A DNA stretch of 42,490 nucleotides from assembly GCF_004348525.1 (NCBI RefSeq), contig NZ_SMKG01000029.1:1-42490 (forward strand), written 5' to 3'. Each line of letters begins with the position of its first letter. The stretch's first letter is position 1. Source of the stretch: Micromonospora sp. 15K316. Its GTDB lineage: Bacteria > Actinomycetota > Actinomycetes > Mycobacteriales > Micromonosporaceae. The translations under genes were made by a program, and so were the position numbers. The notes beneath the pieces are model-generated. The model was not told where the DNA came from. It worked only from the letters and a program-made list of their open reading frames with translations, and searched no databases. This document shows, in pieces, positions 1 through 7,589 of the stretch.

Positions 1-2
1 GG

Positions 3-365
3 TCAGGTGGTGAGGGCTTGGGCGAGCGCGTAGCCGACGGCGGCGGCGGCCAGGCCGGCGGCGACGCTGCCCAGCGTGTTGGCCAGGGCGGGCAGCCGGC
101 GACCGGACTGGGCCAGCCGCAGCGTCTCGTAGCTCAGCGTGGACCAGGTGGTGAGCGCGCCGCAGAAGCCGGTGCCGACCAACGCGCCGACCGCGGGCGT
201 GACCGGCAGCCCGACCAGGGCGCCGAGCACCAGCGAGCCCAGCACGTTGACGGTGAGGGTGCCCCACGGGAAGGCCGAGCCGAACCGGGCCTGCACGGCC
301 CGGTCGGCGAGGTACCGGAGCGGGGCGCCGACCGCCGCGCCGAGCGCGACGAGGAGCATGCTCAT
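3..365 (-). CDS. crcB: Fluoride ion channel FluC/CrcB, first of a pair
   Basis: A 120-residue membrane protein of usual FluC length with four hydrophobic segments (about 3-22, 34-55, 57-78, 92-117). It has the family signatures GAPLRYL near the N-terminus, PWGTLTVNVLGS at 33-44 and the polar track motif FCGALTTWSTLSYE around 68-81. FluC proteins form dual-topology dimers in the inner membrane and let fluoride leave the cell. Its ATG overlaps the TGA of the upstream crcB by four bases (ATGA), so the two genes are translationally coupled. Adjacent crcB pairs in Gram-positive bacteria are thought to give heterodimeric channels. The family call is firm; heterodimer formation is inferred. Confidence 0.93.
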   Translation of the reverse strand: MSMLLVALGAAVGAPLRYLADRAVQARFGSAFPWGTLTVNVLGSLVLGALVGLPVTPAVGALVGTGFCGALTTWSTLSYETLRLAQSGRRLPALANTLGSVAAGLAAAAVGYALAQALTT

Positions 366-835
366 CGGCCGCTCCGCCGCAGCAGCCGACCGGTGAGCGT
401 GTCACCGGTCCAGACGGCGAGCAGCGCCCCCACGACCGTGCCCACCAGGTACGCGAGGGCGATGCCCGGCGCCCCCACGACGAGCGCCTGGTGCACGTCG
501 ACCACGTACGTGCTGAAGGTGGTGAAACCGCCCAGCACGCCGACGCCGAGGAACGGCCGGGCCAGTGGCGGACCGCCGCCGGCCGCCCGCAGCACCGCCA
601 TCAGCACGCCGATGAGCAGGCAGCCGGTCAGGTTGATGCCGAAGGTGGCCCAGGCGAAGGTGGCCGGGCCGTGCGGAAGGGCCGCGTGGAGGCCGGCGCG
701 GGCCAGCGAGCCGAGCACCCCGCCGGCGGCGATCGCGCCCAGCACCGCCAGGGGGCGGCGGGTCACCTCCCGCCGGTCGCCCGGTAGCCGCAGGTCGACG
801 TCGGGGTCGACCCGCCGCCGCGGCCGCTGCGTCAC
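362..835 (-). CDS. crcB: Fluoride ion channel FluC/CrcB, second of a pair
   Basis: The second FluC subunit, 157 residues from the chosen GTG at 835, which has a GAGAGGGG ribosome site just before it. A longer frame from a GTG at 901 has no visible ribosome site and adds only an Arg-rich leader. After a charged N-terminal stretch of about 25 residues come four membrane segments with the family motifs GGVLGSLARAG, WATFGINLTGCLLIG and GGFTTFSTYVVDV. The two subunits differ clearly in sequence, which fits a heteromeric channel and not a recent duplication. It is first in a two-gene operon that reads leftward. The exact start is less certain than the family. Confidence 0.9.
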   Translation of the reverse strand: MTQRPRRRVDPDVDLRLPGDRREVTRRPLAVLGAIAAGGVLGSLARAGLHAALPHGPATFAWATFGINLTGCLLIGVLMAVLRAAGGGPPLARPFLGVGVLGGFTTFSTYVVDVHQALVVGAPGIALAYLVGTVVGALLAVWTGDTLTGRLLRRSGR

Positions 836-1079
836 CCGTACCCCTCTCGTCGCGGATCGGCCGTGCCCGCCTCGCTCACCGGCGCGCCGACGCCGACCCA
901 CGACGCCGGGGCGCGCTGCCCGACGGAGCGCCGGCCGCGCCCACCACAGCTGTCGAGCAGCTCCCCCGACGGACCGAGGGCGGTGACAGGGGGCCGTCCC
1001 GCCGAGCCCGCGCGGCGGCGGGAGGCGGAACCGTGCAAGATCACCGAGCCTCAGGATACGCGCGCACGGACGGGTCGGG
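836..1079 (-). promoter_or_regulatory. Promoter and long leader of the crcB pair
   Basis: There is no convincing gene between the methyltransferase stop and the crcB start. On the minus strand a -10-like TATCCT lies at 1058-1053, which would give a leader of about 200 nt. The leader begins with two possible hairpins: GAGGC pairing with GCCTC, then CCCGCCG pairing with CGGCGGG. I looked for the fluoride riboswitch core and did not find it. The promoter is a weak inference. Confidence 0.3.
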
Positions 1080-1838
1080 TCAGCGGAGTGCGACGACGGC
1101 GGCGTCCGCGCCGCCGCGCCAGAGGGTGCCCACCTCGCGGTAACCGGCGTCGCTCAGCGCCGCGAGGTGCCATGAGACGGGCGGTGTCCACTCGGGGCTG
1201 TGACCGGCCGGGTAGATGGCTTGCCGGCGCTCGACCAGCGGCGCGAGGGCCGGGTCGTCGCCGGCCCGCTGCCACCAGTCCGACCAGGAGAGCACGGCGC
1301 CGGCGGCGTATCGGGCGGCGCGGCGGACGTGGGCCCGGGCGGCGAGCCGCTTGGTGAGCTCCGGCAGCGCGTCGTCGGGCATGTGGTCGGCGTTGACGAG
1401 GATCCCGTCCGGCCGCAGCACCTCACGGAGCTCGGCGTAGAGCCGGGTGAGCCGCTCGGCCGGCAACCAGTGCAGGGCGGTCGCGGTGAGCACCGCATCG
1501 TACGCCCGGTGGGGGAGCGCGGTCACCCAGTCGGCGCGGCTCAGGTCTGCGGTGACCACGGTGGCCCGCCCGGCCAGCGAGGCCTCGGCGATGGCCAGCA
1601 GCGCCGGGTCGAGGTCGAGCACGGTGACCTCGGCGTCGGGGAAGCGGGCCAGTGCCCGCAGCGTGATGGTGCCGGTGCCGCCGGCGAGGTCGAGCAGCCG
1701 TGGGGGTACGCCGTCGGTGACCGCGTCGACCGCGTCGAGCATCGCGGCGAACCGGTGCTCGCGGTCCGGCAGGTACGCCTCCTGCTGCCGGTCCCAGCTC
1801 TCCTGCCAGGCCACGGCGTCAGTGATGTAAGGGCTCAT
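1080..1838 (-). CDS. Class I SAM-dependent methyltransferase
   Basis: A 252-residue cytosolic methyltransferase. Motif I LLDLAGGTGTITL (48-60) binds S-adenosylmethionine, followed by the acidic strand end VTVLDLDP (71-78) and motif IV/V regions YDAVLTATALHWL and VLRPDGILVNADHM. It belongs to the broad Methyltransf_11/25 group, which acts on small molecules; the substrate cannot be told. The ATG at 1838 sits 8 nt after a TAGCCT box (minus strand, 1852-1847), so the message may be leaderless. A perfect 8-bp inverted repeat at 1881-1903, resembling the MarR half-sites near 3.3 kb, lies just upstream of the expected -35 region. Confidence 0.85.
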   Translation of the reverse strand: MSPYITDAVAWQESWDRQQEAYLPDREHRFAAMLDAVDAVTDGVPPRLLDLAGGTGTITLRALARFPDAEVTVLDLDPALLAIAEASLAGRATVVTADLSRADWVTALPHRAYDAVLTATALHWLPAERLTRLYAELREVLRPDGILVNADHMPDDALPELTKRLAARAHVRRAARYAAGAVLSWSDWWQRAGDDPALAPLVERRQAIYPAGHSPEWTPPVSWHLAALSDAGYREVGTLWRGGADAAVVALR

Positions 1839-1880
1839 GCCCGATGAGGCTAGTTACGCAGCAGGCCGCCTGTCCAGAGC

Positions 1881-1903
1881 TTGTTGCAAAGAATGTGCAA
1901 CAA
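1881..1903. promoter_or_regulatory. Inverted repeat, candidate MarR-family operator
   Basis: TTGTTGCA (1881-1888) and TGCAACAA (1896-1903) form perfect 8-bp arms around a 7-nt spacer in the gap between the methyltransferase and the MFS gene. The core TTGCA-N-TGCAA matches the site at 3267-3282 between the MFS and MarR genes, with a spacer one base longer. The rest of this gap (1839-2010) shows nothing else beyond the methyltransferase -10 box. Confidence 0.5.
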
Positions 1904-2010
1904 GGGGAGATGGTCGGGCGATGGTCCCTCGTCGGGTCGCTCCGTCCTGACCCGGCGGGGTGTGCCCGCCGGCGGCAGAGCGTCGACTCGCCCCGCCGCC
2001 GGTCGGGCCG

Positions 2011-3237
2011 TCAGGCCGCGCCGACCGCTTCCCGCAGTTCCTGCTCGGTCGGGTGCTCCGGCCGCCGGGCGGCCAGTCGCAGCGAGAGGAGCAGCACCGC
2101 CAGGCCGGCCAGGGTGAGCACGGCACCCGCCCAGATCGGTGACGTGTAGCCGAGCCCGGCGGCGATGGTCAGCCCGCCGACCCAGGCGCCGAGCGCGTTG
2201 CCGACGTTGAACGCGGCGATGTTCGCCCCCGAGGCCAGCGTCGGCGCCTGCCGGGCGTAATGCATGATCCGCATCTGCAGCGGCGGCACGGTCGCGAAGC
2301 CGAAGCCGCCCATCAGCACCAGGGCGGCGAGGGTCGCCGCCTTGTTCCCGGCCGTCAGCGCGAAGGCCGCCAGCACCACCGTGAGCGCGGTCAGCACGAC
2401 GACAAGCGTCCGGGACAGGGCGACGTCCGCCGCCCGGCCGGCGAGCAGGTTTCCGGCGAACAGCCCCACCCCGAAGAGCACCAGCAGCCACGGCACCGAG
2501 CTGGACGCGAAGCCGCTCACGTCGGTGAGGGTGTAGGCGATGTAGGTGAAGGCGCCGAACATGCCGCCGAAGCCCAGGACGGTGATCACCAGCGAGAGCC
2601 AGACCTGCGGGTGGGTGAAGGCCCGCAGCTCGCCGCGGAGCCCGCCGGTCGGGGCGTCGGCCGCCCCGGCCGTGCGGCCGGGGACGAGCAGGGCCAGGCC
2701 GACCAGCGCGACGACCCCGATGACGGTGATCGCCCAGAACGTCGAGCGCCAGCCCAGGTGCTGGCCGAGCAGCGTGCCGAACGGTACGCCGAGCACGTTG
2801 GCGATGGTCAGCCCGGCGAACATCATCGCGATGGCGCCGGCCCGGCGGGCCGGCGCGACGAGCCCGGCGGCGACCACCGCGCCGATGCCGAAGAAGGCGC
2901 CGTGGCAGAGCGCGGCGACGACCCGGCCGACCATCATCATCGAGTAGCTGCCGGCGACGGCCGAGAGCAGGTTGCCGACGATGAAGAGCACCATCAGGCC
3001 GAGGAGCACCTGCTTGCGGGGCAGCCGGGTGACGGCGGCGGTCAGGGCGACACCGCCGATGGCGACGCTCAGCGCGTAGCCGGAGATCAGCCAGCCGGCG
3101 ACCGGCTCGGTCACCGAGAAGTCCGCGGCCACCTCGGGCAGCAGGCCCATGATCACGAACTCGGTGAGCCCGATGCCGAACGCGCCGATGGCGAGCGCGA
3201 TCAGGCCGGCGGGCAGGGACTGGGAACGTGCGGACAT
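2011..3237 (-). CDS. MFS drug/sugar exporter, DHA1 type
   Basis: A 408-residue inner-membrane transporter with twelve predicted helices. The N-terminal signature GLTEFVIMGLLPEVAADFSV and the following GWLISGYALSVAIGG are typical of the AraJ/PbuE/CmlR-like DHA1 exporters. GVPFGTLLGQHLGWRSTFW around helices 5-6 is the antiporter motif C region. Such proteins expel drugs, purines or sugars by proton antiport. It is divergent from the MarR gene at 3376 across 138 bp full of TAGTTGC half-sites, so it is probably repressed by that protein until a ligand is bound. Substrate unknown. Confidence 0.88.
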   Translation of the reverse strand: MSARSQSLPAGLIALAIGAFGIGLTEFVIMGLLPEVAADFSVTEPVAGWLISGYALSVAIGGVALTAAVTRLPRKQVLLGLMVLFIVGNLLSAVAGSYSMMMVGRVVAALCHGAFFGIGAVVAAGLVAPARRAGAIAMMFAGLTIANVLGVPFGTLLGQHLGWRSTFWAITVIGVVALVGLALLVPGRTAGAADAPTGGLRGELRAFTHPQVWLSLVITVLGFGGMFGAFTYIAYTLTDVSGFASSSVPWLLVLFGVGLFAGNLLAGRAADVALSRTLVVVLTALTVVLAAFALTAGNKAATLAALVLMGGFGFATVPPLQMRIMHYARQAPTLASGANIAAFNVGNALGAWVGGLTIAAGLGYTSPIWAGAVLTLAGLAVLLLSLRLAARRPEHPTEQELREAVGAA

Positions 3238-3266
3238 GAGTCCTTCCCGTCAGGCTAGGAGAATGA

Positions 3267-3310
3267 TTGCAAGCGTGTGCAACTACACGCGCGAGCAACT
3301 AGATAGTTGC
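3267..3310. promoter_or_regulatory. Clustered MarR-type operators
   Basis: Two dyads lie between the MFS and MarR starts. The first is TTGCA (3267-3271) with TGCAA (3278-3282). The second is GCAACTA (3295-3301) with TAGTTGC (3304-3310), perfect arms and a 2-nt centre. GCAACTA occurs as a direct repeat at 3279-3285 and 3295-3301, 16 bp apart. An oxidized-ligand or drug-responsive MarR protein acting on both divergent promoters is the likely reader. Confidence 0.6.
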
Positions 3311-3375
3311 ACGCGCGCTATACCGGCGCAAGCGTGATAGCCTGGCAGTGGTCCGCACCACTGGAGGGAAGCGGC

Positions 3376-3825
3376 ATGGGCATCGGCGACGACGCGGTGG
3401 AGGTCCGCGCGCAGGGCTGGCGGATCCTCGCCGCGCTGCACGGACACATCGAGACCGCCCTCGAACGGGCGCTACAGGCCGACCACGAGCTGTCGGTCGT
3501 CGAGTACACGGTGCTCGACGCCCTCTCCCGGCAGGACGGCTGGCACATGCGGATGCGCCAGCTGGCCCGCGCCGCCGCGCTCTCCGGCAGCGCCACCACC
3601 CGGCTGGTCACCCGCCTCGAGGAGCGCGGCCTGCTGGCCCGGATCCTCTGCGCCGACGACCGACGCGGCATCTACACCGAACTCACCCCGGCCGGTTCCG
3701 ACCTGCTCGACCGGGCCCGGCCGACCCACGACCGGGTGCTTGCGAACGCACTGGCCGAGGCCGAGCAGACCCCGGAACTCGCCCCCCTGGTCGACGCCCT
3801 GCACCGCCTGCCGGCGCCCCACTGA
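3376..3825 (+). CDS. MarR-family transcriptional regulator
   Basis: A 149-residue winged-helix regulator of usual MarR length. The DNA-binding core runs from ELSVVEYTVLDALSRQ through MRQLARAAALSGSATTRLVTRLEERGLL to the wing ADDRRGIYTELTPAG (about residues 37-110), flanked by dimerization helices. The ATG at 3376 follows GGAGGGA at 3363-3369; an upstream in-frame ATG at 3307 falls inside the operator and is less likely. It faces the MFS exporter divergently and very likely binds the TAGTTGC sites between them, giving autoregulation. The similar dyad at 1881-1903 suggests that the methyltransferase may also be a target. Confidence 0.9.
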   Translation: MGIGDDAVEVRAQGWRILAALHGHIETALERALQADHELSVVEYTVLDALSRQDGWHMRMRQLARAAALSGSATTRLVTRLEERGLLARILCADDRRGIYTELTPAGSDLLDRARPTHDRVLANALAEAEQTPELAPLVDALHRLPAPH

Positions 3826-3855
3826 CCCGCCCCGGGAACGCCGCCCGGCCGCCGC

Positions 3856-3917
3856 TTGACCTCAACCCGACTTCATCGTCGAGGCTGATCCCAGCGACGA
3901 GCGAGGCGGAGGACGCG
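3856..3917 (+). promoter_or_regulatory. Candidate MerR-type promoter of the MDR enzyme
   Basis: TTGACC at 3856-3861, followed by CTCAACC and, about 19 nt on, CGAGGCT, resembles promoters served by MerR regulators, which have long spacers and a CCTCAA-type dyad. The right half-site is poor. No merR gene is in the window. The ribosome site of the next gene (GGCGGAGGAC) follows. Confidence 0.3.
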
Positions 3918-4883
3918 GTGCGGGTGATCGAGGTGGCCGAGTTCGGCGGCCCGGAGGTGCTGACGGTGACCGAGGCGCCCGAGCCGACGCCCCGGCCCGG
4001 CGAGGTGCGGGTCGAGGTGGCCGCCGCCGACGTGCTCTGGGTGGAGACGGCGATTCGCCGTGGCGCGGGTGGCGAGCACTTCCCGGTCCGGGCACCGTAC
4101 CGGCCGGGCGTCGGGGTGGCCGGGATCGTCGGCGCGGTGGGCGGGGGCGTCGACCCCGCCTGGACCGGGCGGCGAGTCGTCACCCGCACCGACGAGCGCG
4201 GCGGCTACCTGGAACAGGCGGTGGTGCCGGTCGACGCGCTGCTGCCGGTCCCCGACGGTGTCTCCCTGCCCGACGCCGCCGCGCTGCTGCACGACGGCGT
4301 GACCGCCGTGGGTCTGTGCGACCTGGTGCCGCTGCGCCCCGGTGACCGGGTGCTGGTCACCGCCGCCACCGGCGGGCTCGGCGCCCTGCTGGTCCAGCAG
4401 GCGCGGGCGGCCGGCGGTTACGTCGTGGCGGCCTGCCGGGGTTCGGCCAAGCGCGCGGCCGCCTACGGGCTCGGGGCGGAGCTCGCCGTGGACTACACCG
4501 AGCCGGGCTGGACGGGCCTGGTCCGGGCGGCGACCGGCGGGCTGGACGTGGTCCTCGACGGCGCCGGCGGCGGATACGGGCGGGCCGCCTTCGACCTGCT
4601 GCGCGCCGGCGGCTGGTTCTCCGCCCACGGCACCCCGGCGGGGGAGTTCGCGGTGCCCGACGCCGACGCCGCCGCGGCCCAGGGCATCACCGTCCTGAGC
4701 ATCGCGGACGTGCAGTTCGACGCCGAGCGGCGACGCCGCTACCTGCGGGCCGCGCTGGAGGCCGCCGCGGCGGGCCGGATCAGGCCGCTGATCGGGCAGA
4801 CGTTCCCGCTGCACCGGGCCGCCGACGCGCACCGCGCCATCGAGGACCGGTCGGCGATCGGGAAGACCCTGCTGACCGTCTGA
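3918..4883 (+). CDS. Quinone oxidoreductase-like MDR dehydrogenase
   Basis: A 321-residue NAD(P)H-dependent oxidoreductase of the medium-chain dehydrogenase/reductase superfamily, quinone oxidoreductase branch. An N-terminal GroES-like domain (about 1-115) with PRPGEVRVEVAAADV is followed by a Rossmann domain with VTAATGGLGALLVQQARAAG at 147-166. No zinc-ligand cysteines are visible, as expected for the zeta-crystallin type. The GTG at 3918 follows GGCGGAGGAC; the longer open frame before it only overlaps the MarR gene. Likely substrates are quinones or enones, but this is a family-level guess. Confidence 0.85.
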   Translation: MRVIEVAEFGGPEVLTVTEAPEPTPRPGEVRVEVAAADVLWVETAIRRGAGGEHFPVRAPYRPGVGVAGIVGAVGGGVDPAWTGRRVVTRTDERGGYLEQAVVPVDALLPVPDGVSLPDAAALLHDGVTAVGLCDLVPLRPGDRVLVTAATGGLGALLVQQARAAGGYVVAACRGSAKRAAAYGLGAELAVDYTEPGWTGLVRAATGGLDVVLDGAGGGYGRAAFDLLRAGGWFSAHGTPAGEFAVPDADAAAAQGITVLSIADVQFDAERRRRYLRAALEAAAAGRIRPLIGQTFPLHRAADAHRAIEDRSAIGKTLLTV

Positions 4884-5086
4884 CCCGGACCGACCCCGCG
4901 ATGCCACCCGCGCCCGACGCCCGGGTACCCGGGGTCGGCGTACGGCCGGCGTCGGCGTACGGTTTCCGCCATCGGCGGGCGCGGAACCCACCCGGCTGCC
5001 GGTGCGAACTCCCCGCGGGGCACGCGCCGGCGCGCCGGCGGCGACGCGGACGCCGGCCGCGCCACCGTCGCCGCGCAGGAGGAACG

Positions 5087-6394
5087 ATGCAGGATCGCAC
5101 CCCTCGCCCCGAGGACCTGGAGCCCATCGAACGGGCCGGCGTGGACGAGCTGCGGGCCGTCCAGCTCGAGCGGCTGCGCTGGTCGCTGCGGCACGCGTAC
5201 GACAACGTCCCGCACTACCGGCGGGCCTTCGAGGCCGCCGAGGTACACCCCGACGACTGTCGTGAGCTGGCCGACCTGGCCCGGTTCCCGTTCACCGGCA
5301 AGGCGGAGCTGCGCGAGAACTACCCCTTCGGCATGTTCGCGGTGCCCCGCGAGCGGATCGCCCGGCTGCACGCCTCCTCCGGCACGACCGGCCGACCCAC
5401 AGTCGTCGGCTACACCCGTGACGACCTGAGCACCTGGGCCCGCCTCATGGCCCGGTCGATCCGGGCCTCCGGCGGCCGCCCCGGCGACCGGGTGCACGTC
5501 GCGTACGGCTACGGCCTCTTCACCGGTGGGCTGGGCGCGCACTACGGCGCCGAGGAGCTGGGCTGCACCGTCATCCCGGTCTCCGGCGGGATGACCGAGC
5601 GCCAGGTGATGCTGATCCGCGACTTCGAACCCGAGATCATCATGGTCACCCCCAGCTACCTGCTGGCCATCGTGGACGAGATGCGGCGGCAGGGGATCGA
5701 CCCGCGTACCACCTCGCTGCAGGTCGGCATCTTCGGCGCCGAGCCGTGGACCGAGCAGATGCGCCAGGAGATGGAGCAGCGGCTCGACCTGCACGCCGTG
5801 GACATCTACGGGCTCTCCGAGGTGATGGGCCCCGGTGTGGCCAACGAGTGCGTCGAGACCAAGGACGGGCTGCACCTCTGGGAGGACCACTTCTACCCGG
5901 AGATCATCGACCCGGTCACCGGTGCGGTGCTGCCCGACGGTGAGCGGGGCGAGCTCGTGCTGACCTCGCTCACCAAGGAGGCGATGCCGGTCGTCCGGTA
6001 CCGCACCCGGGACCTGACCCGGCTGCTGCCGGGCACCGCCCGCCCGATGCGCCGGATCGAGAAGATCACCGGACGCACCGACGACATGATGATCGTGCGC
6101 GGGGTGAACATCTTCCCGACCCAGATCGAGGAGCTGATCCTGCGTACCCCGGAGCTGTCCCCGCACTTCCAGTGCGTACTGGGCCGGCAGGGGCGGATGG
6201 ACACGCTGACCGTACGGGTCGAGCGCCGGCCCGGCGTGGCCCTCGACGCCGCCGAGCGGGCCGGTGACGCCCTGGTACGCCTGGTGAAGAACACGATCGG
6301 GGTGAGCGTGTCGGTCGAGGTGATCGCCCCTGACGGGGTGGAGCGGTCGATGGGGAAGATGCGGCGCATCGTCGACCAGCGTCGGGCGGTGTGA
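5087..6394 (+). CDS. paaK: Phenylacetate-CoA ligase
   Basis: A 435-residue adenylate-forming enzyme that makes phenylacetyl-CoA from phenylacetate, CoA and ATP. The P-loop SSGTTGRPT lies at 97-105, with YGLSEVMGPGV for the acyl-adenylate site, YRTRDLTRLL, and the hinge region GRTDDMMIVRGVNIFPTQIE. The C-terminus ERSMGKMRRIVD carries the late catalytic lysine. The length is normal for PaaK. The ATG at 5087 follows GGAGGAACG. A one-base gap separates it from paaI, so the two form an operon. No ring-epoxidase or ring-cleavage paa genes are in the window, so this may be a detached activating module. The upstream gap 4884-5086 holds a CCCGGG palindrome (4920-4933) and a repeated GTCGGCGTACGG. Confidence 0.92.
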   Translation: MQDRTPRPEDLEPIERAGVDELRAVQLERLRWSLRHAYDNVPHYRRAFEAAEVHPDDCRELADLARFPFTGKAELRENYPFGMFAVPRERIARLHASSGTTGRPTVVGYTRDDLSTWARLMARSIRASGGRPGDRVHVAYGYGLFTGGLGAHYGAEELGCTVIPVSGGMTERQVMLIRDFEPEIIMVTPSYLLAIVDEMRRQGIDPRTTSLQVGIFGAEPWTEQMRQEMEQRLDLHAVDIYGLSEVMGPGVANECVETKDGLHLWEDHFYPEIIDPVTGAVLPDGERGELVLTSLTKEAMPVVRYRTRDLTRLLPGTARPMRRIEKITGRTDDMMIVRGVNIFPTQIEELILRTPELSPHFQCVLGRQGRMDTLTVRVERRPGVALDAAERAGDALVRLVKNTIGVSVSVEVIAPDGVERSMGKMRRIVDQRRAV

Positions 6395-6395
6395 C

Positions 6396-6833
6396 ATGGG
6401 GGGCGAGCGCAACGCCGCGTACGACATGTTCGACGCCGATCCGGCCTCCCGCGGGCTCGGGGTCGAGCTGGTCGAGGCGGCCGACGGCGCGGCGGTGGCC
6501 CGGATGCGGGTCACCGACACGATGATCAACGGGCACGCCATCGCCCACGGCGGCTTCGTCTTCCTGCTGGCCGACACCGCGTTCGCGCTGGCCTGCAACA
6601 GCTGGGGCCCGGCCACCGTGGCGGCCGGCGGGGAGATCAGCTTCGTCCGACCGGCGCGCGCCGGTGACCTGCTGACCGCGTCCGCCACGGAACGCACCCG
6701 GTACGGCCGCAGCGGCATCTACGACGTCACGGTGACCCGACAGGACGGCGCCGTGATCGCCGAGTTCCGGGGGCGCAGCCGCACCCTCGTCGACCGGCCC
6801 GCGCCCGCCGACGCCAGGGCACCCGAGGTCTGA
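6396..6833 (+). CDS. paaI: Hydroxyphenylacetyl-CoA thioesterase PaaI
   Basis: A 145-residue hotdog-fold thioesterase. The PaaI signature HGGFVFLLADTAFALACNS spans 51-69, including the catalytic aspartate (D60) and the conserved Asn-Ser. A RYGRSGIYDVTVTRQDGAVIAEFRGRS-like second half completes the fold. PaaI hydrolyses ring-hydroxylated phenylacetyl-CoA and rescues CoA from stalled phenylacetate catabolism. It follows paaK with one base between stop and start, a typical pairing. The last 16 bases of the gene recur exactly 73 bp downstream. Confidence 0.9.
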   Translation: MGGERNAAYDMFDADPASRGLGVELVEAADGAAVARMRVTDTMINGHAIAHGGFVFLLADTAFALACNSWGPATVAAGGEISFVRPARAGDLLTASATERTRYGRSGIYDVTVTRQDGAVIAEFRGRSRTLVDRPAPADARAPEV

Positions 6834-6913
6834 GAGGCACGCCCGGGGCCCGGGCGCTGATCCGCACCCTGCGCGCTGATCCGCACGGCCGGCACCCGAG
6901 GTCTGATCCGCAC
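6818..6913 (+). repeat. Duplicated paaI tail and CTGATCCGCAC repeats
   Basis: GGCACCCGAGGTCTGA, the end of paaI with its stop (6818-6833), recurs exactly at 6891-6906. Between and after them CTGATCCGCAC occurs three times (6857-6867, 6876-6886, 6903-6913). This looks like a small local duplication downstream of the paa operon; no function is evident. Confidence 0.6.
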
Positions 6914-6984
6914 GTCGCCGCCGGGCCGGGGAAGGCCGGCGCGGGCTGCCCGGCGCGCCGACCGGGATGCGGCACGATGACCGG

Positions 6985-7551
6985 ATGGGACACGTCGTGC
7001 TCTTCCACTCCGTCTACGGGCTGCGCCCGGCGGTCCTGGCGGCGGCCGAGCGCCTGCGTGCCGCCGGACACCAGGTGTCCACACCCGACCTCTACGGCGT
7101 GCCGGCCGCGGAGACCGTCGAGGAGGGCTTCGCCCTGCTGGAGAAGATCGGCCAGGACGTCGTGCTCGGCCGGGCCGCCGAAGCCGTCGCGCACCTGCCG
7201 CCGGAGACGCTGCTCGCCGGCTTCTCGATGGGTGCCGGGGTGGCCGGCGCGCTGCTCGCCGAGCGTCCCGCCACCGCCGGGCTGCTGCTCCTGCACGGCA
7301 CCGGTGGTTCCCCGGCGGCGGTCCGGCCGGGGCTGCCGCTGCAGCTGCACCTCGCCGACCCCGACCCGTACGACCCGCCCGAGGAGGTCGACGAGTGGCG
7401 CACGGCCATGACGGCCGCCGGGGCGCGACTCGACGTGTTCCGCTACCCGGGCGTCGGGCATCTCTACACCGATCCGGACGTGCCCGACCACGACGTGGCC
7501 GCCGCCGAGGCCACCTGGATCCGGGTCCTGGCCTTCCTCGACGGCCGCTGA
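6985..7551 (+). CDS. Alpha/beta hydrolase, dienelactone hydrolase-like
   Basis: A 188-residue alpha/beta hydrolase. The nucleophile elbow GFSMGAG puts Ser81 where true dienelactone hydrolases have Cys. The acid/histidine end DVFRYPGVGHLYTDPDVPDHD contains the likely catalytic histidine near 158. I chose the ATG at 6985 because MGHVVLFHSVYG starts the first beta strand directly and a CACGAT box lies 6 nt before it, as in leaderless actinobacterial genes; an in-frame ATG at 6967 would add six residues. It stands alone between paaI and the convergent cyclase-like gene. Substrate unknown. Confidence 0.8.
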   Translation: MGHVVLFHSVYGLRPAVLAAAERLRAAGHQVSTPDLYGVPAAETVEEGFALLEKIGQDVVLGRAAEAVAHLPPETLLAGFSMGAGVAGALLAERPATAGLLLLHGTGGSPAAVRPGLPLQLHLADPDPYDPPEEVDEWRTAMTAAGARLDVFRYPGVGHLYTDPDVPDHDVAAAEATWIRVLAFLDGR

Positions 7552-7589
7552 CCCGTCCTCGGCGGTACGCCGGTGGACGGGCCGCGAGC

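Noticed and set aside
836..1079. Fluoride riboswitch before the crcB pair
   Set aside because: The expected order of conserved strings (GGNGAUGG, CNCC, AACCGC, then CUGAUG and CUAC) is not present on the minus strand; only generic hairpins are seen.
4884..5086. Riboswitch before paaK
   Set aside because: GC-rich hairpins and a GGTGCGAAC string recall cobalamin-type aptamers, but no conserved core could be assembled.
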